From contig NC_081296.1 of assembly GCF_030435805.1 (NCBI RefSeq), positions 30,159,745-30,223,744 on the forward strand: a stretch of DNA of 64,000 bases, in the 5' to 3' direction. Under the pieces are notes generated by a model that worked only from the letters and a program-made list of their open reading frames with translations, had not been told where the DNA came from and did no database searches. This stretch comes from Mustela lutreola. Lineage: Eukaryota; Chordata; Mammalia; Carnivora; Mustelidae. Below, one piece after another: positions 1 through 8,545 of the stretch; position 1 is the first letter of the stretch; every line of letters begins with the position of its first letter. The translations under genes and the position numbers were made by a program.

Positions 1-24
1 GGCGCAGTCCGCCACGCAGCCCCG
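1..24 (+). other. 3' end of host exon B2 (truncated by window edge)
   Basis: Matches the last 24 nt of the 118-nt exon seen at 3261..3378 and ends at the same splice donor, CCCCG then GTAAGC. Confidence 0.7.
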
Positions 25-76
25 GTAAGCAGGTTCTGGGGGCGACGCGACCGCACGCATTGCCGCCAACCTGCTT

Positions 77-157
77 GGGTCAATGATGACAACTCAAATG
101 GTCTCGAAGAGCGGTGATGACCTAAAAATCATGCTCAATAGGATTACGCTGAGGCCC
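77..157 (+). ncRNA. SNORD115: C/D-box snoRNA SNORD115, type A, copy A1
   Basis: The 81-nt RNA has a 5-bp terminal stem (GGGTC with GGCCC, one G.U pair), C box ATGATGA at nt 7-13, C' box GTGATGA at nt 38-44 and D box CTGA at nt 73-76. Nucleotides 55-72 (ATGCTCAATAGGATTACG) touch the D box and are perfectly complementary to 18 nt of HTR2C exon Vb, the A-to-I edited segment. By the D-plus-five rule the RNA would point at the C-site adenosine. The family is reported to affect HTR2C splicing and editing. Type A differs from type B at nt 14 (C), 21 (A) and 38 (G). D' is degenerate (CTCGA where human has CTGA). Flanks CCTGC and GCAGG can extend the stem. It lies between an exon ending at 24 and exon 408..452. 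Confidence 0.97.
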
Positions 158-407
158 AATGCAGGCGTCTGTGCCGGGATCAGCATCCCCCGGAGCCTCG
201 GGGCCCTGGAGGAACGCTGCCGTTGGGAGCTTGAGGCCAAGGATCCCCCGGGGATCCCTGCTCCTGCCCTGGAAAGCCCGTGCACGTCAGGGGCCCCTCG
301 AGGTGTGGAGGCAGCCCACCCGGCCTAGAGACTGAATCCCCTCCCCTCCCCTGGACAGCTCCCTGGGAGCCATGCCTTAGGAACCCTTGTCTCCTTGTGT
401 CTTGCAG

Positions 408-452
408 CGGGCCTTGGGCGCCAGGTGGTAGGCGCGGCGTGGGCCACGACAG
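408..452 (+). other. Host exon A1 (45 nt), first of 19 copies
   Basis: A pyrimidine-rich stretch ending in CTTGCAG at 407 is followed 45 nt later by CGACAG then GTGAGT, a near-consensus donor. The pair is kept in every half A: 3762..3806, 7115..7159, 10469..10513, 13822..13866, 17175..17219, 20528..20572, 23881..23925, 27235..27279, 30588..30632, 33942..33986, 37295..37339, 40648..40692, 43998..44042, 47326..47370, 50679..50723, 54029..54073, 57381..57425 and 60708..60752. Splicing is predicted from sequence only. The exon closes the short intron (383 nt) that holds the type-A snoRNA, leaving about 250 nt between snoRNA and acceptor. Confidence 0.65.
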
Positions 453-682
453 GTGAGTGGGAGACTCTGGGCCTGGCGGGAGATGGCAGACGCCATGGGC
501 GTCGTCCGCGAAGCCAGAGTCACGGCACGGGGCTCTGGCTCCACCACTGAGCTACGGGTGGAGGCCCCCGTTGTCCACACAGCGGTGGCTGGTGCGTGAT
601 CAGGCTCCCTTGAGCCATCCCAGGTGCAGGGAACGCGAACGTTGGGCCGCGGGAACTGGCCGGGACTGGATCCCGGGGGGAT

Positions 683-690
683 GCCGCCAT
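683..690 (+). promoter_or_regulatory. YY1-like core GCCGCCAT, recurring in both halves
   Basis: GCCGCCAT occurs here in half A and at 2352..2359 in half B, and again at the same place in nearly every unit (in unit 13 half B the C of CCAT is kept but the next base changes). Clustered YY1 cores are known at some imprinted loci. The motif is short and lacks the usual TTG extension, so binding is only a possibility. Confidence 0.2.
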
Positions 691-1141
691 AGATCCGCGT
701 GGCCCTGAGGCCTCCTTGGACCTCCCTTTGTGTCCTGTGCGCCCGTGAGGAGACGGGTTCGGGAGACCCTTGGCGTCAGGGACTTCTGTCCCCCTCAGCG
801 AGTGGCGGTTGCTCGAGCCAACCCCAGCGCATGTTTCTTGGGGCTGGAGCGGGCAGAGCTCCTGCCCTAGGCACCAGACTCCCAAGGACTTTGGGAGCCT
901 GGGAGGCTGCTGAAGTACAGCCCTCGATGTTTGCTTGGGCTGCCGATGGAGCATGGTTTGGCTGGACGTGGGCAAGAATGGGCGAGCCCCAGGCCACAGC
1001 GGGCATTGGGCGAGAGCCTATCGGGCCAGGCCCCCAGAGGAGGGGCCGCCACGCGGGGACACTCTGGACACTGTTGCAGGGCGGGCATTGGTCCCCTGCC
1101 TCCCGCTGGCGGGAGACCGTGACCCGCGACTCCCTCTCCAG

Positions 1142-1281
1142 ACGTGGCCCGTCGGGGCATGGGGGCCAACGTTGGCTGCGAGTGCCAGCGCCCGGATGCA
1201 CGGACGGCAGCCGGGCCAATCTGGGGTTGGCGTCTGCCTGGCCATAAGTTCTGAGGCCGCCCCCGTTGGCTCAGGGCCCCG
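1142..1281 (+). other. Possible alpha-specific half-A exon (140 nt)
   Basis: A strong acceptor (GACTCCCTCTCCAG ending at 1141) is present in every half A. Only alpha units (1, 8, 10, 12) have a GT donor downstream (CCCCG then GTAGGC at 1282); beta and later units read GGGAGGC there. The donor is moderate, so use is doubtful. Confidence 0.2.
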
Positions 1282-1585
1282 GTAGGCATCGGGTGGGGGG
1301 GTAACTCGATAACCTAGTATTCCCGCCCACGTTGTGGGGCCTTTCTTAGCAAGGGGTGGTTCCCACAGGGGCCCTGATCTCCACAGATTCTGTAGGCCCA
1401 GGGATGTACAGCGGCTCCCCAGGGCCCTTTTCCTTGCTTGCGGCAGCTCCGAGCCTTGGGTCGTTCGTTCCTCCACCCGCCTGGCCAGCAGCCGCCAGGG
1501 CTTCGGGCGTGACCGATCGTGGCCGCATGGGGTACGAGCCACAGAGCAGGCCGTTCTGACAGCTGGCCTCTCCCTCTGTCCTTAG

Positions 1586-1703
1586 AACCCCGTCCCCCAG
1601 GGAGGATCTCGCCTTGACGACCAAGTCTGGCTTTTCCCAGCCCCGCCCAAAGGGCCCGTGTCTCGGATCGCCGGGGCATGGCGCCGTCCCGACCGCTCCC
1701 TCG
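1586..1703 (+). other. Host exon A2 (118 nt), first of 19 copies
   Basis: The acceptor is CTCTCCCTCTGTCCTTAG ending at 1585 and the donor is CCTCG then GTAAGG at 1704. Other copies: 4939..5056, 8293..8410, 11646..11763, 14999..15116, 18352..18469, 21705..21822, 25059..25176, 28412..28529, 31766..31883, 35119..35236, 38473..38590, 41823..41940, 45173..45290, 48503..48620, 51854..51971, 55206..55323, 58555..58672 and 61887..62004. Its length equals that of exon B2, with which it is clearly paralogous. The type-B snoRNA starts 54 nt after its donor. Confidence 0.7.
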
Positions 1704-1757
1704 GTAAGGAGGGGTTCCGGGTGGGCAGGGACCTCACGCGTCGCCCCCGGCTTGCTT

Positions 1758-1838
1758 GGGTCAATGATGAGAACTCATATGGTCTCGAAGAGGGATGATG
1801 ACCTAAAAATCATGCTCAATAGGATTACGCTGAGGCCC
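1758..1838 (+). ncRNA. SNORD115: C/D-box snoRNA SNORD115, type B, copy B1 (alpha variant)
   Basis: Type-B form of the same 81-nt RNA: C box ATGATGA, C' box ATGATGA at nt 38-44, D box CTGA, and the same 18-nt HTR2C guide abutting D. Nucleotides 14 (G) and 21 (T) match human SNORD115 as I recall it better than type A does, while type A keeps the human-like GTGATGA C' box. This alpha copy has G instead of C at nt 36, just before C', and a changed 3' flank (CAGGGCAGG), shared with the copies at 25231, 31938 and 38645. It sits in a 1,557-nt intron between exon 1586..1703 and exon 3261..3378, because the half-B 45-nt exon at 2091..2135 lacks a 3' splice site. Confidence 0.96.
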
Positions 1839-2090
1839 AGGGCAGGAGACCGTGCGGGGATCAGCAGCCCCCAGACCCTCGGGGCATTTGAGGGCGCGCT
1901 GCTGCAGCTGGGCGCTAGAGGAGAACGAACGCTCGAGCGTCTCCGCGCGTTGGGCCCGGAGCCCAGGCGCCTCTGCGCGTGCCCACGGGGGTGTTCTGGC
2001 ACTCAAGCTGGCCCACCGCCCCATTCCCCTTCCCAGGACAGCTCCCCGGGAGCCAGGGCTTCGCCATCCTCGTCTCCTCGTGTCCTTCGG

Positions 2091-2135
2091 CGGGCCTGGC
2101 CGGCTAGGTCCTCGGTGTGTCGACATGCAGCAGAG
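2091..2135 (+). other. Dead half-B counterpart of exon A1 (acceptor lost)
   Basis: This aligns with exon A1 over the same 45 nt and keeps the donor (CAGAG then GTGAGC), but the acceptor that reads CTTGCAG in half A reads CTTCGGC here in all 19 half-B copies, so no AG stands at the junction. A weaker AG inside (GGCTAG at 2107) could give a 28-nt exon ending at 2135. Without it, the type-B snoRNA lies in a 1,557-nt intron. In the copies 45678..45722 and 59060..59104 the donor is gone as well (GGGAGC). Confidence 0.6.
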
Positions 2136-2972
2136 GTGAGCGGAAGCCTTGGGCTCGGAGGGAGGCCCGAGACGCCTTGGGAAGCGGGTAGCCCAGCAGT
2201 GACTCTGCAGCAGGCCGTGGGCTTGGGGTGGCGGTCCTCGTGGTCCAGACGTCGTGGGCCACCCCGGGAGCGGGTGCCCTTGAGCCATCCCAGGGGCAGG
2301 GAACGCGAGCGTGGGGCCGGGTGGCTGGCAAGACCCGGAAAGCGCAGAGTGGCCGCCATAGGATCAGGGGACCCTGAGGCCCCCTGATCCATCTGGGCGT
2401 GTCTCGTGGGCCTACGAACGTAGTGGACGTGAGACTTGTGGTCTCAGAAGCTTCTGTGATCTTCTGCCACGGGGTGTTGCTCGAGGCCCGGGACTAGGCT
2501 TGTTTCCGCGGGCTGACGAGGCCTGAGCTCCCGCCCCACAGCGCAGACGCCCAAGGCGTTGGAGACCCCACCAGGCTGCTTGCGAAGAGCGCAAGAGGAT
2601 TCCTTGTGCTCGCGAGACAGCCGGGTTCCACGGGGCTACGGGGCGGAATCTGCGAGGACCAGGCCCTTGCAGCCATTGGGTCGGAGCCTCTCTCCGGAGG
2701 CTCTCAAGCACCGGGGACCGGGTCCTGACGAAGCGGCGCTGCACGGCGAGAGTCGGGTACCTCGCCCAGGGCAGCCGGTGGGTGGTGTGCCTGGCCGTAG
2801 TGGTGGACAGCGACCTGGCATTCAGAGCTCGGCCCTGGGGCAGCCGTGGGCCCGAGCCACCTTGGGCTTCCAGGGTAGGGGCTCCCATCCTTGGCTCCCA
2901 GGTGGGACCATGGGTGGGTGGGCGGCGTCCTGGCCAACAGTCCCTGACCGCCCCCCTCGGCTCCCGTGCAAG

Positions 2973-3085
2973 GGAGACAGCGGGGACACGTCAAAACCCT
3001 GTGCTCCGTGCCATGTTCACGGACCGTTCTGCCGACGGTGGTGCTGACCCAGGGGCCTAGATCTCCCTTGTTTGGGGATGCCCTG
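2973..3085 (+). other. Possible additional half-B exon (113 nt), weak acceptor
   Basis: A good donor (CCCTG then GTAAGG at 3086) recurs in every half B. The best acceptor upstream is a C-rich run ending GTGCAAG at 2972. Half A has no matching donor (GTACAG). In units 14 and 18 a 23-nt deletion removes this acceptor. RNA evidence would be needed to call it an exon. Confidence 0.25.
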
Positions 3086-3260
3086 GTAAGGGCAGCTGGG
3101 GCCCTGGGCCCTGCTCCGTCGTCTCGCACATCAGCCATGCGTGGGTCGGACGTATGCCCGGCCCCCACCGGCCAGGTCGTTGGGAAAGGTAGCCCTCGGC
3201 CGTCCGGCCGGTGCCCCGGACCAGGGCTTTTGGACAGCTGGTCTCTCCGTCTCTCCTCAG

Positions 3261-3378
3261 AACCGCATCCACAAGCGGGGAGATCGCCCGCACCAGCTCG
3301 TCTTGCCTGGCCCGGCCCTGCCCACAGGTCCAATGTCTCAGGACCCCGGCTCATGGCGCAGTCCGCCACGCAGCCCCG
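3261..3378 (+). other. Host exon B2 (118 nt), first of 19 complete copies
   Basis: The acceptor is CTCCGTCTCTCCTCAG ending at 3260 and the donor is CCCCG then GTAAGC at 3379. Other copies: 6614..6731, 9968..10085, 13321..13438, 16674..16791, 20027..20144, 23380..23497, 26734..26851, 30087..30204, 33441..33558, 36794..36911, 40148..40265, 43497..43614, 46825..46942, 50178..50295, 53528..53645, 56880..56997, 60207..60324 and 63561..63678. Both splice sites hold in all copies. The type-A snoRNA begins 52 nt into the following intron. Confidence 0.7.
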
Positions 3379-3430
3379 GTAAGCAGGTTCTGGGGGCGAC
3401 GCGACCGCACGCATCGCCGCCAACCTGCTT

Positions 3431-3511
3431 GGGTCAATGATGACAACTCAAATGGTCTCGAAGAGCGGTGATGACCTAAAAATCATGCTCAATAGGATTA
3501 CGCTGAGGCCC
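3431..3511 (+). ncRNA. SNORD115: SNORD115 type A, copy A2
   Basis: Identical to the type-A consensus. It lies between exons 3261..3378 and 3762..3806, in a 383-nt intron that begins with GTAAGC. Confidence 0.96.
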
Positions 3512-5110
3512 AATGCAGGCGTCTGTGCCGGGATCAGCATCCCCCGGAGCCTCGGGGCCCTGGAGGGGCGCTGCCGTTGGGAGCTTGAGGCCAAGGATCC
3601 CCCGGGGATCCCTGCTCCGGCCCTGGAAAGCCCGTGCGCGTCAGGGGCCCCTCGAGGTGTGGAGGCAGCCCACCCGGCCTAGAGACTGAATCCCCTCCCC
3701 TCCCCTGGACAGCTCCCTGGGAGCCATGCCTTAGGAACCCTTGTCTCCTTGTGTCTTGCAGCGGGCCTTGGGCACCAGGTGGTAGGCGCGGCGTTGGCCA
3801 CGACAGGTGAGTGGGAGACTCTGGGCCTGGCGGGAGATGGCAGACGCCATGGGCATCGTCCGCGAAGCCAGAGTCACGGCACGGGGCTCTGGCTCCACCA
3901 CTGAGCTACGGGTGGAGGCCCCCGTTGTCCACACAGCGTTGGCTGGCGCGTGATCAGGCTCCCTTGAGCCATCCCAGGTGCAGGGAACGCGAACGTTGGG
4001 CCGCGGGAACTGGCCGGGACTGGATCCCGGGGGGATGCCGCCATAGATCCGCGTGGCCCTGAGGCCTCCTTGGACCTCCCTTTGTGTCCTGTGCGCCCGT
4101 GAGGAGACGGGTTCGGGAGACCCTTGGCGTCAGGGACTTCTGTCCCCCTCAGCGAGTGGCGGTTGCTCGAGCCAACCCCAGCGCATGTTTCTTGGGGCTG
4201 GAGCGGGCAGAGCTCCTGCCCTAGGCACCAGACTCCCAAGGACTTTGGGAGCCTGGGAGGCTGCTGAAGTACAGCCCTCGATGTTTGCTTGGGCTGCCGA
4301 TGGAGCATGGTTTGGCTGGACGTGGGCAAGAATGGGCGAGCCCCAGGCCACAGCGGGCATTGGGCGAGAGCCTGTCGGGCCAGGCCCCCAGAGGAGGGGC
4401 CGCCACGCGGGGACACTCTGGACCCTGTTGCAGGGCGGGCATTGGTCCCCTGCCTCCCGCTGGCGGGAGACCGTGACCCGCGACTCCCTCTCCAGACGTG
4501 GACCGTCGGGGCATGGGGGCCAACGTTGGCTGCGAGTGCCAGCGCCCGGATGCACGGACGGCAGCCGGGCCAATCTGGGGTTGGCGTCTGCCTGGCCATA
4601 AGTTCTGGGGCCGCCCCCGTTGGCTCGGGGCCCGGGAGGCATCGGGGGGGGGGGTAACTCGATAACCTAGTGTTCCCGCTCACGTTGTGGGGCCTTTCTT
4701 AGCAAGGGGTGGTTCCCACAGGGGCCCTGATCTCCACAGTTTCTGGAGGCCCAGGGATGTACAGCGGCTCCCCAGGGCCCTTTTCCTTGCCTGCGGCGGC
4801 TCCGAGCCTTGGGTCGTTCGTTCCTCCACCCGCCTGGCCAGCAGCGGCCAGGGCTTCGGGCGTGACCAATCGTGGCCGCATGGGGCACGAGCCACGGAGC
4901 AGGCCGTTCTGACAGCTGGCCTCTCCCTCTGTCCTTAGAACCCCGTCCCCCAGGGAGGATCTCGCCTTGACGACCAACTCTGGCTTCTCCCAGCCCCGCC
5001 CAAAGGGCCCGTGTCTCGGATCGCCGGGGCATGGCGCCGTCCCGACCGCTCCCTCGGTAAGGAGGGGTTCCGGGTGGGCAGGGACCTCACGCGTCGCCCC
5101 CGGCTTGCTT

Positions 5111-5191
5111 GGGTCAATGATGAGAACTCATATGGTCTCGAAGAGCGATGATGACCTAAAAATCATGCTCAATAGGATTACGCTGAGGCCC
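5111..5191 (+). ncRNA. SNORD115: SNORD115 type B, copy B2
   Basis: Type-B consensus (C at nt 36). It lies between exons 4939..5056 and 6614..6731; the dead 45-nt exon is at 5444..5488. Confidence 0.96.
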
Positions 5192-6783
5192 AGTGCAGGG
5201 GACCGTGCGGGGATCAGCAGCCCCCAGACCCTCGGGGCATTTGAGGGCGCGCTGCTGCAGCTGGGCGCTAGAGGAGAACGAACGCTCGAGCGTCTGCGCG
5301 CGTTGGGCCCGGAGCCCAGGCGCCTCTGCGCGTGCCCACGGGGGTGTTCTGGCACTCAAGCTGGCCCACCGCCCCAATCCCCTTCCCAGGACAGCTCCCC
5401 GGGAGCCAGGGCTTCGCCATCCTCGTCTCCTCGTGTCCTTCGGCGGGCCTGGCCGGCTAGGTCCTCGGTGTGTCGACATGCAGCAGAGGTGAGCGGAAGC
5501 CTTGGGCTCGGAGGGAGGCCCGAGACGCCTTGGGAAGCGGGTAGCCCAGCAGTGACTCTGCAGCAGGCCGTGGGCTTGGGGTGGCGGTCCTCGTGGTCCA
5601 GACGTCGTGGGCCACCCCGGGAGCGGGTGCCCTTGAGCCATCCCAGGGGCAGGGAACGCGAGCGTGGGGCCGGGTGGCTGGCAAGACCCGGAAAGCGCAG
5701 AGTGGCCGCCATAGGATCAGGGGATCCTGAGGCCCCCTGATCCATCTGGGCGTGTCTCGTGGGCCTACGAACGTACTGGACGTGAGACTTGTGTTCTCAG
5801 AAGCTTCTGTGATCTTCTGCCACGGGGTGTTGCTCGAGGCCCGGGACTTGGCTTTTTTCCGCGGGCTGACGAGGCCTGAGCTCCTGCCCCACAGCGCAGA
5901 CGCCCAAGGCGTTGGAGACCACACCAGGCTGCTTGCGAATAGCGCAAGAGGATACCTTGTGCTCGCGAGACAGCCGGGTTCCACGGGGCTACGGGGCGGA
6001 ATCTGCGAGGGCCAGGCCCTTGCAGCCATTGGGTCGGAGCCTCTCTCCGGAGGCTCTCAAGCACCGGGGACCGGGTCCTGACGAAGCGGCGCTGCACGGC
6101 GAGAGTCGGGTACCTCGCCCAGGGCAGCCGGTGGGTGGTGTGCCTGGCTGTAGTGGTGGACAGCGACCTGGCATTCAGAGCTCGGCCCTGGGGCAGCCGT
6201 GGGCCCGAGCCACCTTGGGCTTCCAGGGTAGGGACTCCGATCCTTGGCTCCCAGGTGGGACCATGGGTGGGTGGGCGGCGTCCTGGCCACAAGTCCCTGA
6301 CCGCCACCCTCGGCTCTCGTGCAAGGGAGACAGCGGGGACACGTCAAAACCCTGTGCTCCGTGCCATGTTCACGGACCGTTCTGCCGACGGTGGTGCTGA
6401 CCCAGGGGCCTAGATCTCCCTTGTTTGGGGATGCCCTGGTAAGGGCAGCTGGGGCCCTGGGCCCTGCTCCGTCGTCTCGCACATCAGACATGCGTGGGTC
6501 GGCCGTATGTCCGGCCCCCTCCGGCCAGGACGTTGGGAAAGGTAGCCCTCGGCCGTCCGGCCGGTGCCCCGGACCAGGGCTTTTGGACAGCTGGTCTCTC
6601 CGTCTCTCCTCAGAACCGCATCCACAAGCGGGGAGATCGCCCGCACCAGCTCGTCTTGCCTGGCCCGGCCCTGCCCACAGGTCCAATGTCTCAGGACCCC
6701 GGCTCATGGCGCAGTCCGCCACGCAGCCCCGGTAAGCAGGTTCTGGGGGCGACGCGACCGCACGCATCGCCGCCAACCTGCTT

Positions 6784-6864
6784 GGGTCAATGATGACAAC
6801 TCAAATGGTCTCGAAGAGCGGTGATGACCTAAAAATCATGCTCAATAGGATTACGCTGAGGCCC
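6784..6864 (+). ncRNA. SNORD115: SNORD115 type A, copy A3
   Basis: Identical to the type-A consensus; flanked by exons 6614..6731 and 7115..7159. Confidence 0.96.
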
Positions 6865-7996
6865 AATGCAGGCGTCTGTGCCGGGATCAGCATCCCCCGG
6901 AGCCTCGGGGCCCTGGAGGGGCGCTGCCGTTGGGAGCTTGAGGCCAAGGATCCCCCGGGGATCCCTGCTCCGGCCCTGGAAAGCCCGTGCGCGTCAGGGG
7001 CCCCTCGAGGTGTGGAGGCAGCCCACCCGGCCTAGAGACTGAATCCCCTCCCCTCCCCTGGACAGCTCCCTGGGAGCCATGCCTTAGGAACCCTTGTCTC
7101 CTTGTGTCTTGCAGCGGGCCTTGGGCACCAGGTGGTAGGCGCGGCGTTGGCCACGACAGGTGAGTGGGAGACTCTGGGCCTGGCGGGAGATGGCAGACGC
7201 CATGGGCATCGTCCGCGAAGCCAGAGTCACGGCACGGGGCTCTGGCTCCACCACTGAGCTACGGGTGGAGGCCCCCGTTGTCCACACAGCGTTGGCTGGC
7301 GCGTGATCAGGCTCCCTTGAGCCATCCCAGGTGCAGGGAACGCGAACGTTGGGCCGCGGGAACTGGCCGGGACTGGATCCCGGGGGGATGCCGCCATAGA
7401 TCCGCGTGGCCCTGAGGCCTCCTTGGACCTCCCTTTGTGTCCTGTGCGCCCGTGAGGAGACGGGTTCGGGAGACCCTTGGCGTCAGGGACTTCTGTCCCC
7501 CTCAGCGAGTGGCGGTTGCTCGAGCCAACCCCAGCGCATGTTTCTTGGGGCTGGAGCGGGCAGAGCTCCTGCCCTAGGCACCAGACTCCCAAGGACTTTG
7601 GGAGCCTGGGAGGCTGCTGAAGTACAGCCCTCGATGTTTGCTTGGGCTGCCGATGGAGCATGGTTTGGCTGGACGTGGGCAAGAATGGGCGAGCCCCAGG
7701 CCACAGCGGGCATTGGGCGAGAGCCTGTCGGGCCAGGCCCCCAGAGGAGGGGCCGCCACGCGGGGACACTCTGGACCCTGTTGCAGGGCGGGCATTGGTC
7801 CCCTGCCTCCCGCTGGCGGGAGACCGTGACCCGCGACTCCCTCTCCAGACGTGGACCGTCGGGGCATGGGGGCCAACGTTGGCTGCGAGTGCCAGCGCCC
7901 GGATGCACGGACGGCAGCCGGGCCAATCTGGGGTTGGCGTCTGCCTGGCCATAAGTTCTGGGGCCGCCCCCGTTGGCTCGGGGCCCGGGAGGCATC

Positions 7997-8008
7997 GGGG
8001 GGGGGGGG
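7997..8008 (+). repeat. Variable poly-G tract (12 G in unit 3)
   Basis: The run after GGCATC is 12 G here, 11 in unit 2, 13 in unit 15 (48207..48219), interrupted by T in alpha units (GGGTGGGGGGG) and by A in unit 5 (near 14705). It accounts for several of the 1-bp differences in unit length. Confidence 0.8.
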
Positions 8009-8464
8009 TAACTCGATAACCTAGTGTTCCCGCTCACGTTGTGGGGCCTTTCTTAGCAAGGGGTGGTTCCCACAGGGGCCCTGATCTCCACAGTTTCTGG
8101 AGGCCCAGGGATGTACAGCGGCTCCCCAGGGCCCTTTTCCTTGCCTGCGGCGGCTCCGAGCCTTGGGTCGTTCGTTCCTCCACCCGCCTGGCCAGCAGCG
8201 GCCAGGGCTTCGGGCGTGACCAATCGTGGCCGCATGGGGCACGAGCCACGGAGCAGGCCGTTCTGACAGCTGGCCTCTCCCTCTGTCCTTAGAACCCCGT
8301 CCCCCAGGGAGGATCTCGCCTTGACGACCAACTCTGGCTTCTCCCAGCCCCGCCCAAAGGGCCCGTGTCTCGGATCGCCGGGGCATGGCGCCGTCCCGAC
8401 CGCTCCCTCGGTAAGGAGGGGTTCCGGGTGGGCAGGGACCTCACGCGTCGCCCCCGGCTTGCTT

Positions 8465-8545
8465 GGGTCAATGATGAGAACTCATATGGTCTCGAAGAGC
8501 GATGATGACCTAAAAATCATGCTCAATAGGATTACGCTGAGGCCC
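8465..8545 (+). ncRNA. SNORD115: SNORD115 type B, copy B3
   Basis: Type-B consensus; flanked by exons 8293..8410 and 9968..10085. Confidence 0.96.

Larger units (their letters stand above)
453..1585 (+). other. Intron between exons A1 and A2, no snoRNA
   Basis: This 1,133-nt intron (as in unit 1, repeated in each unit) contains no recognised RNA gene. Seen in it are the YY1-like core, an unused strong acceptor at 1141, and a poly-G run just before TAACTCGATAACC that varies in length between units. Confidence 0.55.
77..3430 (+). repeat. Array unit 1 (alpha)
   Basis: 3,354 bp. Alpha marks: GGAACGCTG in the A flank (beta GGGGCGCTG), GCGTGGGCC in exon A1, G at nt 36 of the B snoRNA, and GGGACTAGGC in half B. 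Confidence 0.95.
3431..6783 (+). repeat. Array unit 2 (beta)
   Basis: 3,353 bp; the reference beta unit, to which units 3-5, 9 and 11 are nearly identical. Confidence 0.95.

Noticed and set aside
77-157. SNORD116 (HBII-85), the other large snoRNA array of the same domain
   Set aside because: The guide next to the D box is the HTR2C-complementary element specific to SNORD115, and the SNORD116 body sequence is absent.
83-328. 81-codon plus-strand frame starting inside each type-A snoRNA
   Set aside because: Its first third is just the snoRNA read as codons. Conservation there is explained by the RNA, and the rest shifts in unit 13 without consequence.
1028-1046. CTCF-like core around CCAGAGGAGGGGC in half A
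   Set aside because: One base too long and mismatched against the CTCF core; the delta version CCAGAAGAGGGGC still has two mismatches.
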